Position numbers and translations under genes: made by a program. A DNA stretch of 38,247 bases, from the NCBI GenBank assembly GCA_018061685.1, contig JAGOTR010000006.1, positions 1 to 38,247 on the forward strand. Direction: 5' to 3'. Source of the stretch: Candidatus Magasanikiibacteriota bacterium (lineage in GTDB: Bacteria > Patescibacteriota > Patescibacteriia > Magasanikbacterales > UBA922). The notes under the pieces are model-generated. The model worked only from the letters and a program-made list of their open reading frames with translations. It searched no databases and was not told the DNA's origin. Positions within the stretch are counted from its first letter, which is position 1. The number at the start of each line of letters is the position of its first letter. This document shows, piece by piece, positions 16,255-23,651 of this stretch.

Positions 16255-16716
16255 TTATTGTGTATTTCTCATTTTGATAAGTTTCTTTTTTACATCGTTA
16301 ATGTTTGTTTTTTTCTTCATTTCTTGTAGTTCAGGATCGTCTTCGGGGGTTAGTCCTAAATGATCGTGAATTTCGTCCAGCATGTTGATAATGCGGGTAA
16401 TTTCGTTTTCTGCTTTAATATTAATTTCTAAATCTAATTCTTCTCGAATATCTGCAAGGTCACTCGCTCTGTTTTGGCTCATAAGCACTATAATGCTTAA
16501 AAATATAGCCTCAAGTGATACGACCGTCGTCAACAAACCATATGGGTAAGGGTCAAATGCTGGGAGAAATGGAAGTATATCCATATTAATCAGTATCCAT
16601 CCGAGGAATACTACGACATGAAGCATAAAAAACCAAACAGTTCCAAATGCTTTTGTTAAGAAATCGGCACATGTAGTAATGATGCTTCGTTGCTCGACGC
16701 GTGTGTTTTTAGGCAT
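16255..16716 (-). CDS. DUF1003 family membrane protein
   Basis: A 153-residue protein with two hydrophobic helices (about residues 25-45 and 60-80). The DUF1003 hallmark follows: FDPYPYGLLTTVVSLEAIFLSIIVLMSQNRASD. The C-terminal third is a charged helical region with EINIKAENEITRIINMLDEIHDHL, probably a cytoplasmic coiled coil. The family is common in bacteria; no biochemical function is established. The ATG start has no Shine-Dalgarno. It shares a bidirectional terminator with the converging tRNA-Glu transcript. Confidence 0.88.
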   Translation of the reverse strand: MPKNTRVEQRSIITTCADFLTKAFGTVWFFMLHVVVFLGWILINMDILPFLPAFDPYPYGLLTTVVSLEAIFLSIIVLMSQNRASDLADIREELDLEINIKAENEITRIINMLDEIHDHLGLTPEDDPELQEMKKKTNINDVKKKLIKMRNTQ

Positions 16717-16784
16717 ATAAAAAACAAGAGTATACTAACTTTTTTAGTATACCAGATAATTGCGTTTGTAAGAAATGAGAGATA

Positions 16785-16814
16785 TTGACAAAAATATATT
16801 TGGTATGGTATTCT
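16785..16814 (+). promoter_or_regulatory. Promoter of the rplJ-rplL operon
   Basis: A perfect TTGACA (16785-16790), an 18-base spacer and TATTCT (16809-16814) predict a start near 16821 and an unusually long leader of about 190 bases. Confidence 0.82.
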
Positions 16815-16819
16815 GTTTT

Positions 16820-17010
16820 CACCATAGACAGTAGCTTCAGGACATCCGTCCCGATTAAATACGCTACCCAGGTACTGATAAGAGAGTTACTGTATGCTAC
16901 ATTGGCATCAAAACCCTTCTATCAAGGTCGATTCTGTACCCTAACGGTCTGTGGTTTTTACCACAGTTTTTTATTAGATGCATGTAGTTTCTACATTCAT
17001 CCTACCCAAT
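16820..17010 (+). ncRNA. Ribosomal protein L10 leader with intrinsic terminator
   Basis: The untranslated region before rplJ is about 190 bases, by far the longest leader in the window, and holds no gene. In many bacteria L10 or the L10(L12)4 complex binds such a leader and represses the operon. Near its end, CTGTGG (16949-16954) pairs with CCACAG (16961-16966), followed by TTTTTT, an intrinsic terminator upstream of the start codon. This arrangement matches transcription attenuation as known from Bacillus subtilis rplJL. The L10-binding kink-turn was not modelled, so the leader identity rests on position, length and the terminator. Confidence 0.75.
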
Positions 17011-17011
17011 T

Positions 17012-17533
17012 ATGGCTAAAACAAGACAACAAAAAGAAAAAACATTGGATCAGCTCCAAAGTGCACTTCAATCGTCAAAAGCGGCAGTATTTGCCAATTT
17101 TCAAGGATTGAACATTAAAGAAACCAATGAGCTTCGCAACAAATGTCGCGAACAAGGCGTTATCTGTGTTGCCACCAAAAAAACATTGATGAAAAAAGCA
17201 CTCAGTACTGCAGGTTTAGACGTTGATACCAAATCATTCCAAGGTGCGGTTGCTGGTTTTTTTGGAACTCTCGACGAAGTAGCTGCCGCTCAAATTGTTG
17301 CCAAATTTGCAAAAGATCATGAAAAACTCACTATTTTTGGTGGATTACTCGAAGGATCTTTTATTGACGCAACAAAAGTAACCGCATTATCAAAATTACC
17401 AAGCAAACAACAATTACTTGGTCAATTGGTAGGCACTATCAATGCACCAGTATCTGGCTTTGTGAATGTGCTTGCGGGAAACTTGCGTGGCTTGGTAACC
17501 GTGTTAGGTGCTATTGAAAAAAGTAAAGCATAA
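17012..17533 (+). CDS. rplJ: Large ribosomal subunit protein uL10
   Basis: uL10 anchors L7/L12 dimers to the ribosomal stalk. The 173-residue product has the usual N-terminal RNA-binding domain (KTRQQKEKTLDQLQSALQSSKAAVFANFQGLNIKETNELRNKCRE, then KKTLMKKAL), the FFGTLDEVAAAQIVAKFAKDHEKL block, GGLLEGSFID, and a C-terminal helix for L12 binding (INAPVSGFVNVLAGNLRGLVTVLGAIEKSKA). The start ATG has no Shine-Dalgarno (CCCAATTATG). It is the first gene of an L10-L12 operon, 27 bases before rplL. The operon stands alone: rplK, rplA and rpoB do not flank it. Confidence 0.96.
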   Translation: MAKTRQQKEKTLDQLQSALQSSKAAVFANFQGLNIKETNELRNKCREQGVICVATKKTLMKKALSTAGLDVDTKSFQGAVAGFFGTLDEVAAAQIVAKFAKDHEKLTIFGGLLEGSFIDATKVTALSKLPSKQQLLGQLVGTINAPVSGFVNVLAGNLRGLVTVLGAIEKSKA

Positions 17534-17560
17534 TTAAAATTTATTTAACCGTATTTATAT

Positions 17561-17974
17561 ATGTCAGAAGAAGCAAAAATGCCGGTAGAAGTACCAGCAA
17601 AATTCAAATCATTAGTAGAAGAAATTGAAAAAATGTCAGTACTCGACCTTTCAGAATTAGTGAAAGTGTTGGAAGAAAAATTTGGCGTATCAGCCGCTGC
17701 TCCAGCTATGATGATGGCTCCTATGGCCGGTGGTGCTGGTGGTGCTGAAGCTGCTGCTGAGCAAACAGAATTTTCTGTTGAATTGACAGCTGCTGGCGAC
17801 AACAAAATTGGTGTTATTAAAGCAGTGAAAGCTGCAACCGGACTTGGCCTTGCTGAAGCAAAAGGCTTGGTAGACGGAGCACCAAAAATGGTAAAAGAAA
17901 AAATTGGTAAAGCAGAAGCAGAAGAATTAAAGAAATCATTAGAAGAAGCTGGTGCTACAGTTACTTTGAAATAA
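17561..17974 (+). CDS. rplL: Large ribosomal subunit protein bL12 (L7/L12)
   Basis: The multicopy stalk protein that recruits translational GTPases. The 137-residue sequence has an N-terminal dimerisation region ([30 protein letters not shown]), an Ala/Gly/Met-rich hinge (about residues 45-68) and a conserved C-terminal domain ([44 protein letters not shown] to the GATVTLK end). It is slightly longer than the typical 120-128 residues because of an N-terminal extension. No Shine-Dalgarno precedes ATG. A strong terminator lies 20 bases after the stop. Confidence 0.97.
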   Translation: MSEEAKMPVEVPAKFKSLVEEIEKMSVLDLSELVKVLEEKFGVSAAAPAMMMAPMAGGAGGAEAAAEQTEFSVELTAAGDNKIGVIKAVKAATGLGLAEAKGLVDGAPKMVKEKIGKAEAEELKKSLEEAGATVTLK

Positions 17975-17993
17975 CAACAGACCCCAATATAAC

Positions 17994-18021
17994 AAAATCC
18001 GATCATTCGATCGGATTTTTT
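17994..18021 (+). terminator. Terminator of rplJ-rplL
   Basis: AAAATCCGATC (17994-18004) pairs with GATCGGATTTT (18009-18019) around ATTC, followed by a T-run. Confidence 0.93.
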
Positions 18022-18075
18022 GTCATCTTGAAGCCAGCATTCGACCTGAGCTCACGCCGAAGGTTCAGGATGACA
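18021..18075. repeat. Diverged family A-like inverted repeat
   Basis: TGTCATCTTGAA (18021-18032) and TTCAGGATGACA (18064-18075) match the ends of family A with one mismatch. The centre is different (AGCCAGCATTCGACCTGAGC region), suggesting a decayed or distinct sub-type. Confidence 0.65.
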
Positions 18076-18097
18076 GTAGTGAGTGTACGGTATGTTA

Positions 18098-20305
18098 TTA
18101 CAAGTCAAATTGATATACCGTATTACTATCTAACACATATAATTTTTTTGCATCGTAGTCCACCACCATTGAGCTGGGGGATTGCCAGTTTTCGGCAGTG
18201 TATTGTGATACCACCGTACCTTGTTCTTTATTCACAAGAATAACTCGTTTACTTGTTTGGTCTAATATATAGATGTAAGGGACATCGGCATATGTCCACA
18301 GTTCTGTGCCAGACGTAAGTGTCGGGTAGAGTCCCTGTATACCAAAATCTTGTTTTTTCCCAGCAGAAAATTTACTCACTATGCCGGTATTTTCTAATAC
18401 AAAAATATCACCATCAACAGCAAGTGATGTTGCATTGGATATCAGTGTATCTTGTGAAGAAATCCACGGAGTTCCTTTGTCATATCCGAGTTGTGTTTGA
18501 TTATGCTTATATATTTGATTGCCTGCTGCATTCAGTGTATATAATTTTCTATTATACACGAGGAGGTCATCAATACGTGCTCCTTCAAGAGGATAGGTAA
18601 TTTCTTTTTGGGAAATACCCTTTGTTTGCGGATCAAATTCTGCAATCGTATTGTTTTTTGTGACAAATACTATTTTATCTTGTTCTTTGGGGGTGGTGGC
18701 AGCATGAATACCGGGAATGCTTTCATGAGGAATGGCTTCTACTTGCCCTGAGACAGTATTGATACTATATGAGGTAGTGTCCTCGATACCAGAGGCAAGA
18801 ATAGTGTCACCAATTTTTTCTATATGATCTACTTTGGCGTTTGAAAATGCTGCGGTAATAGAAAATGTATTCGTTGGTACAAGCATTGTTTTCTTTTCAA
18901 GAGTGTTCAACACGTCGTTTACTTCTTGTTGTAATGCTGCAATGTTTTGTGTTTGCTCATCTGTGGTTGGATCTATTGCAGTAAGCAGCGCTGTTGCTTC
19001 TTGGAGGAGTGTGAGGGCTTGTGGGGTGTCACCATAAATAAGCCGTGCGTCCGCAGCATCTTTTTTATCTTGAACGGCTTGCATTTGCTGTGTATATGCG
19101 GTTATTTTTTGTGCTTCTTTTTCTTTTACTTGCAACAAAATAATACTACCGGCAAACACGCCTATACAAAGAATCATGGCAATAAACAATACTTTACTGA
19201 CGAGTGGTAAGTCTTGAATATATCTTTTTTTTGCATTGATACTATGAGCAACTTCGGCAATTACTTGTTGGCGTTGCTTGCCGTAATTCGTGGTAAACAA
19301 AAATAGCATACTCACAAAGCGAAACATAAACATGCCTATTTTTTTGACAAAAAAGAGTGTCATGCGAAGTAAAAATATTACGGCTTTTCCCGTGCCGATA
19401 AGGAGTGCATTTATCACCGATTCATCTTCTGATCGAGAAGACCGTCTACCCCGCATACTTGATGGTTTCTCTGATTGCTGCGGCCCCATAACAGTGGACA
19501 TGAGTTTTTTTGTTTTTGTCGCAATTTGGGGCGCCAAGGTATCGGCGGTTTCTTGTTGGGTTTGGAGTAATGAATTGAGTGATGCTTCGGAACCAAGGTG
19601 ACGTGTGTGTTGTTTTTTTTGTACGGGCATGGTTGGGTCTGGGGGCAGTTGGGCAGAAAAAATAATACCACCAAAGGAATTTCCCGTTCGGAGCTGTGTG
19701 AGTAATTGTTGTATATAGGTAGCACTATCTTGCACACTCCGTGAGGTACAAATGGTTTGAATACGGCTTGGCGTAATATGCTGTAATACACGCGGAGTCA
19801 AAATACACACAATATCATTGGGTGAAAGTGGCCCTTGTGTGACAGAAGAAAAAAGTTGCTCATCGCCAGCCTGATGTTCTTCTTTTATAAGATGAATCAT
19901 TTTGTATCCATCTTTTTTGGGATACATAACATAGCCACGAGGAGCTCCATGTGTCGCAAATATAATATGGTCTGGCGTCATAACGCCCACAAAGCAGTGC
20001 ATGCGAAGATTTTCTGATGCAAGAAGGGGATTCATGTGTCCGTTCATGGCGGTTAAGGTGGTTTCAAAGGGGTGAGTATCACCTTCAAAATCACTTTCGT
20101 AGTAGCCTGTTTCAATCTGGTCAATCATTTCTTGGAGGGCGGTAATATGCTCTCGCTCGGCCCCTTCCATTTCACATAATGCAAAAAAATACCCTTGTTC
20201 TTCGTTTTCACGGTCGGGTTCACTTACGTGAAGGAGTACATGTGAAGAGTCCTCCGAACGAGGCCCTTCAACAAAAAATTCTTGAATATCAAGGAATGCT
20301 TTCAT
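18098..20305 (-). CDS. Large membrane protein: degenerate PP2C-like domain, TM region, coiled coil, beta-propeller
   Basis: A 735-residue protein of uncertain role. Residues 1-220 follow the strand order of PP2C/SpoIIE phosphatases (FFALCEMEGAE; FVGVMTPDHIIFATHGAPRGYV; GPLSPNDIVCILTPRVL; SFGGIIFSAQ). The metal-binding aspartates expected in the D-G-x-x, GD and TDG motifs are absent, so it is probably a pseudophosphatase. A low-complexity basic linker (about 225-295) precedes hydrophobic segments at about 300-338 and 368-393. A Gln/Ala-rich helical region (393-470), likely coiled coil, follows. The remainder (475-735) consists of repeated beta-strand units such as KLYTLNAAGNQIYKHN and KLYVLDSNTVYQFDL, suggesting a propeller. 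If topology is N-in, the propeller is outside the cytoplasm. A catalytically complete PP2C is encoded at 35740. Confidence 0.68.
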   Translation of the reverse strand: MKAFLDIQEFFVEGPRSEDSSHVLLHVSEPDRENEEQGYFFALCEMEGAEREHITALQEMIDQIETGYYESDFEGDTHPFETTLTAMNGHMNPLLASENLRMHCFVGVMTPDHIIFATHGAPRGYVMYPKKDGYKMIHLIKEEHQAGDEQLFSSVTQGPLSPNDIVCILTPRVLQHITPSRIQTICTSRSVQDSATYIQQLLTQLRTGNSFGGIIFSAQLPPDPTMPVQKKQHTRHLGSEASLNSLLQTQQETADTLAPQIATKTKKLMSTVMGPQQSEKPSSMRGRRSSRSEDESVINALLIGTGKAVIFLLRMTLFFVKKIGMFMFRFVSMLFLFTTNYGKQRQQVIAEVAHSINAKKRYIQDLPLVSKVLFIAMILCIGVFAGSIILLQVKEKEAQKITAYTQQMQAVQDKKDAADARLIYGDTPQALTLLQEATALLTAIDPTTDEQTQNIAALQQEVNDVLNTLEKKTMLVPTNTFSITAAFSNAKVDHIEKIGDTILASGIEDTTSYSINTVSGQVEAIPHESIPGIHAATTPKEQDKIVFVTKNNTIAEFDPQTKGISQKEITYPLEGARIDDLLVYNRKLYTLNAAGNQIYKHNQTQLGYDKGTPWISSQDTLISNATSLAVDGDIFVLENTGIVSKFSAGKKQDFGIQGLYPTLTSGTELWTYADVPYIYILDQTSKRVILVNKEQGTVVSQYTAENWQSPSSMVVDYDAKKLYVLDSNTVYQFDL

Positions 20306-20308
20306 ATT

Positions 20309-20337
20309 TTGACTTTATCAATGGTTGCTATTATACT
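20309..20337 (+). promoter_or_regulatory. Promoter of the HTH-tsaB-exonuclease region
   Basis: TTGACT (20309-20314), a 17-base spacer and TATACT (20332-20337) predict a start near 20344, about 67 bases before the regulator's ATG. The opposite gene starts at 20305, so divergent promoters overlap here. Confidence 0.7.
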
Positions 20338-20410
20338 ATACTTTGTCAAATTGGTATATTGAACTATCCCAATAGTCCTCAATACAGTAGTGTACCATAT
20401 AAACTCGCAT

Positions 20411-21004
20411 ATGCTAGAACATCTCTTTGGCTCAAAAACGCGCCTCAAGCTTATACGGCTTTTTTTTCGTGAACCCGATAAAAAATTTTTTGTTCGTGAA
20501 ATAACGCGAGTGCTCGAAACGCAAATTAATGCGGTGCGCCGAGAATTGTCTGTTCTTTTAGAAAGTGGCATTTTGCAAGAAGTGGCAGAAAAAGTAGGCT
20601 CTGAAAAAGAAAAAGGCCCGCAAAAAAAATATTATATTTTAAATAAATCATCGGTATTGTATACTGAATTGCAAGGATTGCTCTTGAAAGATAGCATGCT
20701 GGGGGAAGAACAATTTTTAGAATTAATAAAGCAAAAAGGCGGTGATATTCTTTTGCTTCTTGTGAGTGGCTGCTTTACGGGTGATAAAGATGCACCATCG
20801 GATATGTTACTTGTTGGGAATATTAAAGAAAAAACATTAACCAATTTAATTACCGATTACGAAAAAGAGGTGGGGTGTGCTATTCGCTACACGTTTATGA
20901 GTGAAAAAGAATTTCAAGATCGTAGGCATGTGATGGATAGATTTTTATTTTCATTGTTTGAATCCAAACATTTGAAATTGGTGAATACACTCAATGTTTC
21001 ATAA
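20411..21004 (+). CDS. Winged-helix DNA-binding protein, possible nucleotidyltransferase-like C-terminus
   Basis: A 197-residue protein. Residues 1-80 look like a winged helix: MLEHLFGSKTRLKLIRLFFREPDKKFFVREITRVLETQINAVRRELSVLLESGIL, then the wing with KKYYILN. Residues about 90-197 form an alpha/beta domain (GGDILLLLVSGCFTGDKDAPSDMLLVGNI) similar in pattern to nucleotidyltransferase-fold partners of such HTH proteins, but the GS-x-D-x-D signature is not clear (SGCFTGDKDAPSDMLLVG). It may be a sensor remnant. I chose the ATG at 20411 over 20390 because MLEHLFGSKTRLKLI is the usual start of this HTH type. It lies 9 bases before tsaB and is probably co-transcribed. Confidence 0.72.
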   Translation: MLEHLFGSKTRLKLIRLFFREPDKKFFVREITRVLETQINAVRRELSVLLESGILQEVAEKVGSEKEKGPQKKYYILNKSSVLYTELQGLLLKDSMLGEEQFLELIKQKGGDILLLLVSGCFTGDKDAPSDMLLVGNIKEKTLTNLITDYEKEVGCAIRYTFMSEKEFQDRRHVMDRFLFSLFESKHLKLVNTLNVS

Positions 21005-21013
21005 TGGCTCTCT

Positions 21014-21397
21014 ATGTATTTATTCATCGATTTATCCGTACAAGACACTATTGCCCTCTCACTGTTGTCAATCAATCAAGAGGCCAAACATTTTGTGGCA
21101 CAAGAAAAAAATAAAGAATTACTTGCCTGTGTCGATACATTTTTATCTCAACACCATTTGAGCACCACCGATATTCAAGGCATTGCCGTGGTAGTAGGTG
21201 CGGGCAGCTTTACCAACACTCGCATCGGGGTGACCCTGGCAAATACCTGGGCCTATGTATTACATATTCCTATTGCAGCCGTATCTGTAGAAGAAGCCGC
21301 ACATATAGAAGAGGTGATACCAAAAATCACTGCACAGCCTATTGGCCAATATATTTCTGCCACGTATAGTGCGGAGCCGAATATTGGGAAAAAATGA
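21014..21397 (+). CDS. tsaB: Short TsaB-like protein (tRNA t6A synthesis partner of TsaD)
   Basis: A 127-residue protein with the TsaB N-terminal fold: LFIDLSVQDTIALSLL, a region matching LLACVDTFLSQHHLSTTDIQGIAVVVGAGSFTNTRIGVTLANTWAYVLHIPIAAVS. The GxGSFTxxRIG motif is diagnostic. Ordinary TsaB is about 220-230 residues, so roughly the C-terminal half is missing. The N-terminal part contains the TsaD-contacting helices, so a reduced functional protein is possible. The gene stops at the edge of a nested repeat array (from 21400), so truncation by repeat insertion is an alternative. No Shine-Dalgarno is seen. Confidence 0.78.
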   Translation: MYLFIDLSVQDTIALSLLSINQEAKHFVAQEKNKELLACVDTFLSQHHLSTTDIQGIAVVVGAGSFTNTRIGVTLANTWAYVLHIPIAAVSVEEAAHIEEVIPKITAQPIGQYISATYSAEPNIGKK

Positions 21398-21399
21398 TT

Positions 21400-21608
21400 G
21401 AACACGATACATGGAACATGGAGCATGGAACACAATAGCAATCAAGTAAGATTAGTTTGAATGTCATCCTGAACTTGTTTCAGGATCTGAACACTATAAA
21501 TTTAGAGATCCTGAAACAAGTTCAGGATGACAAATTTTAATCTTAGTCTTATTCTCAGTCTCAGTCTTTATTTTGTGTTCAATGCTCCATGTTCCATGCT
21601 GCCATGTA
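21400..21608. repeat. Family B palindrome, copy 2, interrupted by a family A copy
   Basis: The left part (CATGGAACATGGAGCATGGA near 21409) is the inverted complement of the right part (TGCTCCATGTTCCATG, 21583-21598). The right side also has TCTTAGTCTTATTCTCAGTC, related to the inner arm of copy 1. A perfect family A palindrome (21462-21532) sits in the middle. No gene occupies 21398-21625. Confidence 0.82.
21462..21532. repeat. Family A palindrome, copy 3 (perfect arms, nested)
   Basis: Arms 21462-21488 and 21506-21532 are identical to those of copy 2 (14475-14543), while the loop differs. It lies inside the family B copy 21400-21608. Confidence 0.92.
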
Positions 21609-21625
21609 TATAACCCCCCTTACCT

Positions 21626-22213
21626 ATGTCAAGAGAACTCATATTTGATATTGAAACCATTGGAGACATTCGTGATTACTCGCAACTAAAAATAACCGTT
21701 GTTTCTATTTTTGATTACGCCACTGATTCTTATGTTTCTTTTGATGAAACAAATTTATCGGGTCTCTGGCCGTATATTGAAAAAGCCGATCGACTCATTG
21801 GGTATAATAGTGATCACTTTGATATTCCGATTTTAAATAGATATTACCCCGGAGAACTCACCGCATTTCCGAGTTTGGATATGTTGAAAGTGGTAAAAGA
21901 CGTACTCGGCAAGCGGTATAAATTAAATGATTTAGCCAAAGCAACGCTCCAAATAGAAAAAAGTGCCGACGGGCTTCAAGCTCAAGAGTGGTATAAGCAA
22001 GGAAAAATTGACGAAATTAAAAAGTATTGTGAGCAAGATGTAAAGGTAACGAAAGAATTATACGAATACGGCCGACAAAATAAAATGTTGTATTACCCCA
22101 CGATTACCGGAGAAATTATGCCGTTTGCTGTGAATTTTGATCCGCCACCTGTGGCTGTTTCGGCAAGTGGTGCTGCTATTGGGAAGGGTATCAATTTGAC
22201 GTTGCCGTTTTAA
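21626..22213 (+). CDS. DEDD-type 3'-5' exonuclease-like protein (RNase H fold, YprB-like)
   Basis: A 195-residue protein. Its motifs match the DnaQ/RNase_H-like exonuclease superfamily: Exo I FDIETIGD (Asp8, Glu10), Exo II GYNSDHFDIPIL (Asp63/Asp66), and Exo III KYCEQDVKVTKELYEYG (Asp138 with a following tyrosine). All four acidic metal ligands appear present, so it is probably an active nuclease on DNA or RNA. It is annotated in related genomes as a polymerase elongation-subunit-like or YprB-type nuclease. Because the DnaE PHP proofreading site at 7841 looks dead, this could supply a proofreading-like activity, but nothing in the sequence links the two directly. It is followed by a terminator; no Shine-Dalgarno. 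Confidence 0.82.
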   Translation: MSRELIFDIETIGDIRDYSQLKITVVSIFDYATDSYVSFDETNLSGLWPYIEKADRLIGYNSDHFDIPILNRYYPGELTAFPSLDMLKVVKDVLGKRYKLNDLAKATLQIEKSADGLQAQEWYKQGKIDEIKKYCEQDVKVTKELYEYGRQNKMLYYPTITGEIMPFAVNFDPPPVAVSASGAAIGKGINLTLPF

Positions 22214-22236
22214 GACGAAAGATTGAGATTAAGAAT

Positions 22237-22267
22237 AAGACTGGGATGTACATCGCCAGTCTTTTTT
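22237..22267 (+). terminator. Terminator of the exonuclease gene built on a family B fragment
   Basis: AAGACTGG (22237-22244) pairs with CCAGTCTT (22256-22263) and is followed by a T-run; the loop contains the palindrome GATGTACATC. The left arm continues a family B-like stretch GATTGAGATTAAGAATAAGA (22221-22240). Confidence 0.82.
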
Positions 22268-23030
22268 ATTGATCGAGAATACCAATAATGACGCCAAATT
22301 TTTCTTTGGTATGTTCTCTATATCCAGGAACATACATTTCCGATATTGCACCATCTAAATAGAGTGCATTGGGACAGTTGAGTTTTTCTTTAAAAAATGA
22401 AGCAAATTCGTAGAATGAAACAGGAGTATTGGATATTGCAAAAATAATATTTCCATCTGTATCTATTCCTACACCATTCCGAATAAATTTATTTTCTGAA
22501 TCTTTGTTAAAGAGGGGATGTATAGTATTGTTGGTGACTAACACCGGCCCCGATTGTATTGCGTATGCTATATCGGCATCATGTTGAAATGCATTTGTTT
22601 CAATAATCGTCGCTTCGTCTTTTTTTATAAAAAATACGCCATTCGGTTCAAGATAAAAATTGCCTTCACCAGTACTCGTGTTTATATTTGAAATGGTTAT
22701 GTCGTTTTGAATGTACAAGCCTAATGGTTCGTATGTGCGTGAAAATATACCAGCATTTGTTGCAAAAATTAAGTTTTGTTTTTCTTTTTTGAGATGATTG
22801 ATATCGGTAAATTTTTGGTTCTCCTCGTTTTTGTAATAGAAATGCAGTGATGCAATGTGTTCAGGTGGTATTTTTGCAATAGCATAATCAATGGTATTGA
22901 AATTAATTTCAGAATATTCATATATATCATGGATTGAATGCTGGGTATATTTGTGAGGTAGGAAAAAATACAAAAAGACTATCCCTGAAATGAGAAACCC
23001 GAAAAAAAGTATGGAGTATTTTTTTTGCAT
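22266..23030 (-). CDS. Membrane-anchored phosphodiester glycosidase (NAGPA/DUF2233) family protein
   Basis: A 254-residue protein. It starts with a basic stretch and one hydrophobic helix (about residues 4-24), then an extracytoplasmic domain. Family motifs are clear: FATNAGIFS followed by PLGLYIQND; LEPNGVFFI; YAIQSGPVLV; FIRNGVGID; IFAISNTPVSFYEFASFFKEKLNCPNALYLDGAISEMYVPG. The family includes the mammalian uncovering enzyme and bacterial YigE-like proteins that act on sugar phosphodiesters; the bacterial substrate is generally unknown. I chose the ATG at 23028-23030 because the preceding ATG adds only MLLRRKFF. It follows the LRR lipoprotein by a short gap, in a group of surface proteins. 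Confidence 0.83.
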   Translation of the reverse strand: MQKKYSILFFGFLISGIVFLYFFLPHKYTQHSIHDIYEYSEINFNTIDYAIAKIPPEHIASLHFYYKNEENQKFTDINHLKKEKQNLIFATNAGIFSRTYEPLGLYIQNDITISNINTSTGEGNFYLEPNGVFFIKKDEATIIETNAFQHDADIAYAIQSGPVLVTNNTIHPLFNKDSENKFIRNGVGIDTDGNIIFAISNTPVSFYEFASFFKEKLNCPNALYLDGAISEMYVPGYREHTKEKFGVIIGILDQ

Positions 23031-23062
23031 AAAAAATTTTCGTCTCAACAGCACATGTATCG

Positions 23063-23596
23063 CTACTTCATTATTTGCACATCTTTTGGCAATTTTTCTT
23101 GTATCACACTCAAATCGGCTTCAGAATAATTATTGCCAGATATATTGAGGGTTTTTAAATTGTGCAAATTACCCAGTTCATATGGTAACCCCGTCAGCTG
23201 GTTATTGGACAAATCTAGTATCTGCAAGTTACTGAGTTGTCCAATTTCTGCAGGAACTCCGGTCATGGCATTATAACTGGCATTCAGCACTTGTAAATTT
23301 TGCAGGTGGCGTATTTCTGCTTGAATTGCCCCAGTTAATTGGTTGTGTGACACATTAAGCTCTTCTAAATTTTTTTGATTAAAAACAGATGCTGGTATTT
23401 TTTGTAGATTTTGATTACTGAGATCGAGTGTTTCATTTGTTTGTACGGGTTCTATTGGCTGTGTATTTGTTGGTTGTTCAGTTTGTGTGTTCGTTTTTGT
23501 GTTGTTTGATTCCATCGCTTGTGGTGGATTGGCGAGCGCGCAGCCGTTTAGCAATACGGTGGTGGCGAGAAGCGTGAGGAGGGTTGGGGTGTTCAT
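23063..23596 (-). CDS. Leucine-rich-repeat lipoprotein
   Basis: A 177-residue secreted protein. It begins with a lipoprotein signal peptide ending in the lipobox LLNGC (Cys19). A Thr/Asn/Gln-rich spacer to about residue 55 follows, then five or so leucine-rich repeats of the plant-like/typical type: LDLSNQNLQKIP, LNVSHNQLTGAI, LNASYNAMTGVP, LDLSNNQLTGLP, LNISGNNYSEAD. The LRR array is short but regular, so it is probably a small binding surface attached to the outer face of the cell membrane. The ligand is unknown; a role in cell-cell contact is speculation. The gene lies in a minus-strand group with the signal-peptide/TM protein and the phosphodiester glycosidase. Confidence 0.87.
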   Translation of the reverse strand: MNTPTLLTLLATTVLLNGCALANPPQAMESNNTKTNTQTEQPTNTQPIEPVQTNETLDLSNQNLQKIPASVFNQKNLEELNVSHNQLTGAIQAEIRHLQNLQVLNASYNAMTGVPAEIGQLSNLQILDLSNNQLTGLPYELGNLHNLKTLNISGNNYSEADLSVIQEKLPKDVQIMK

Positions 23597-23651
23597 ATAG
23601 GGGGGATTTATGAATAGTTTGTATACTTTTATTAAGTTATTTAAATCAGTG

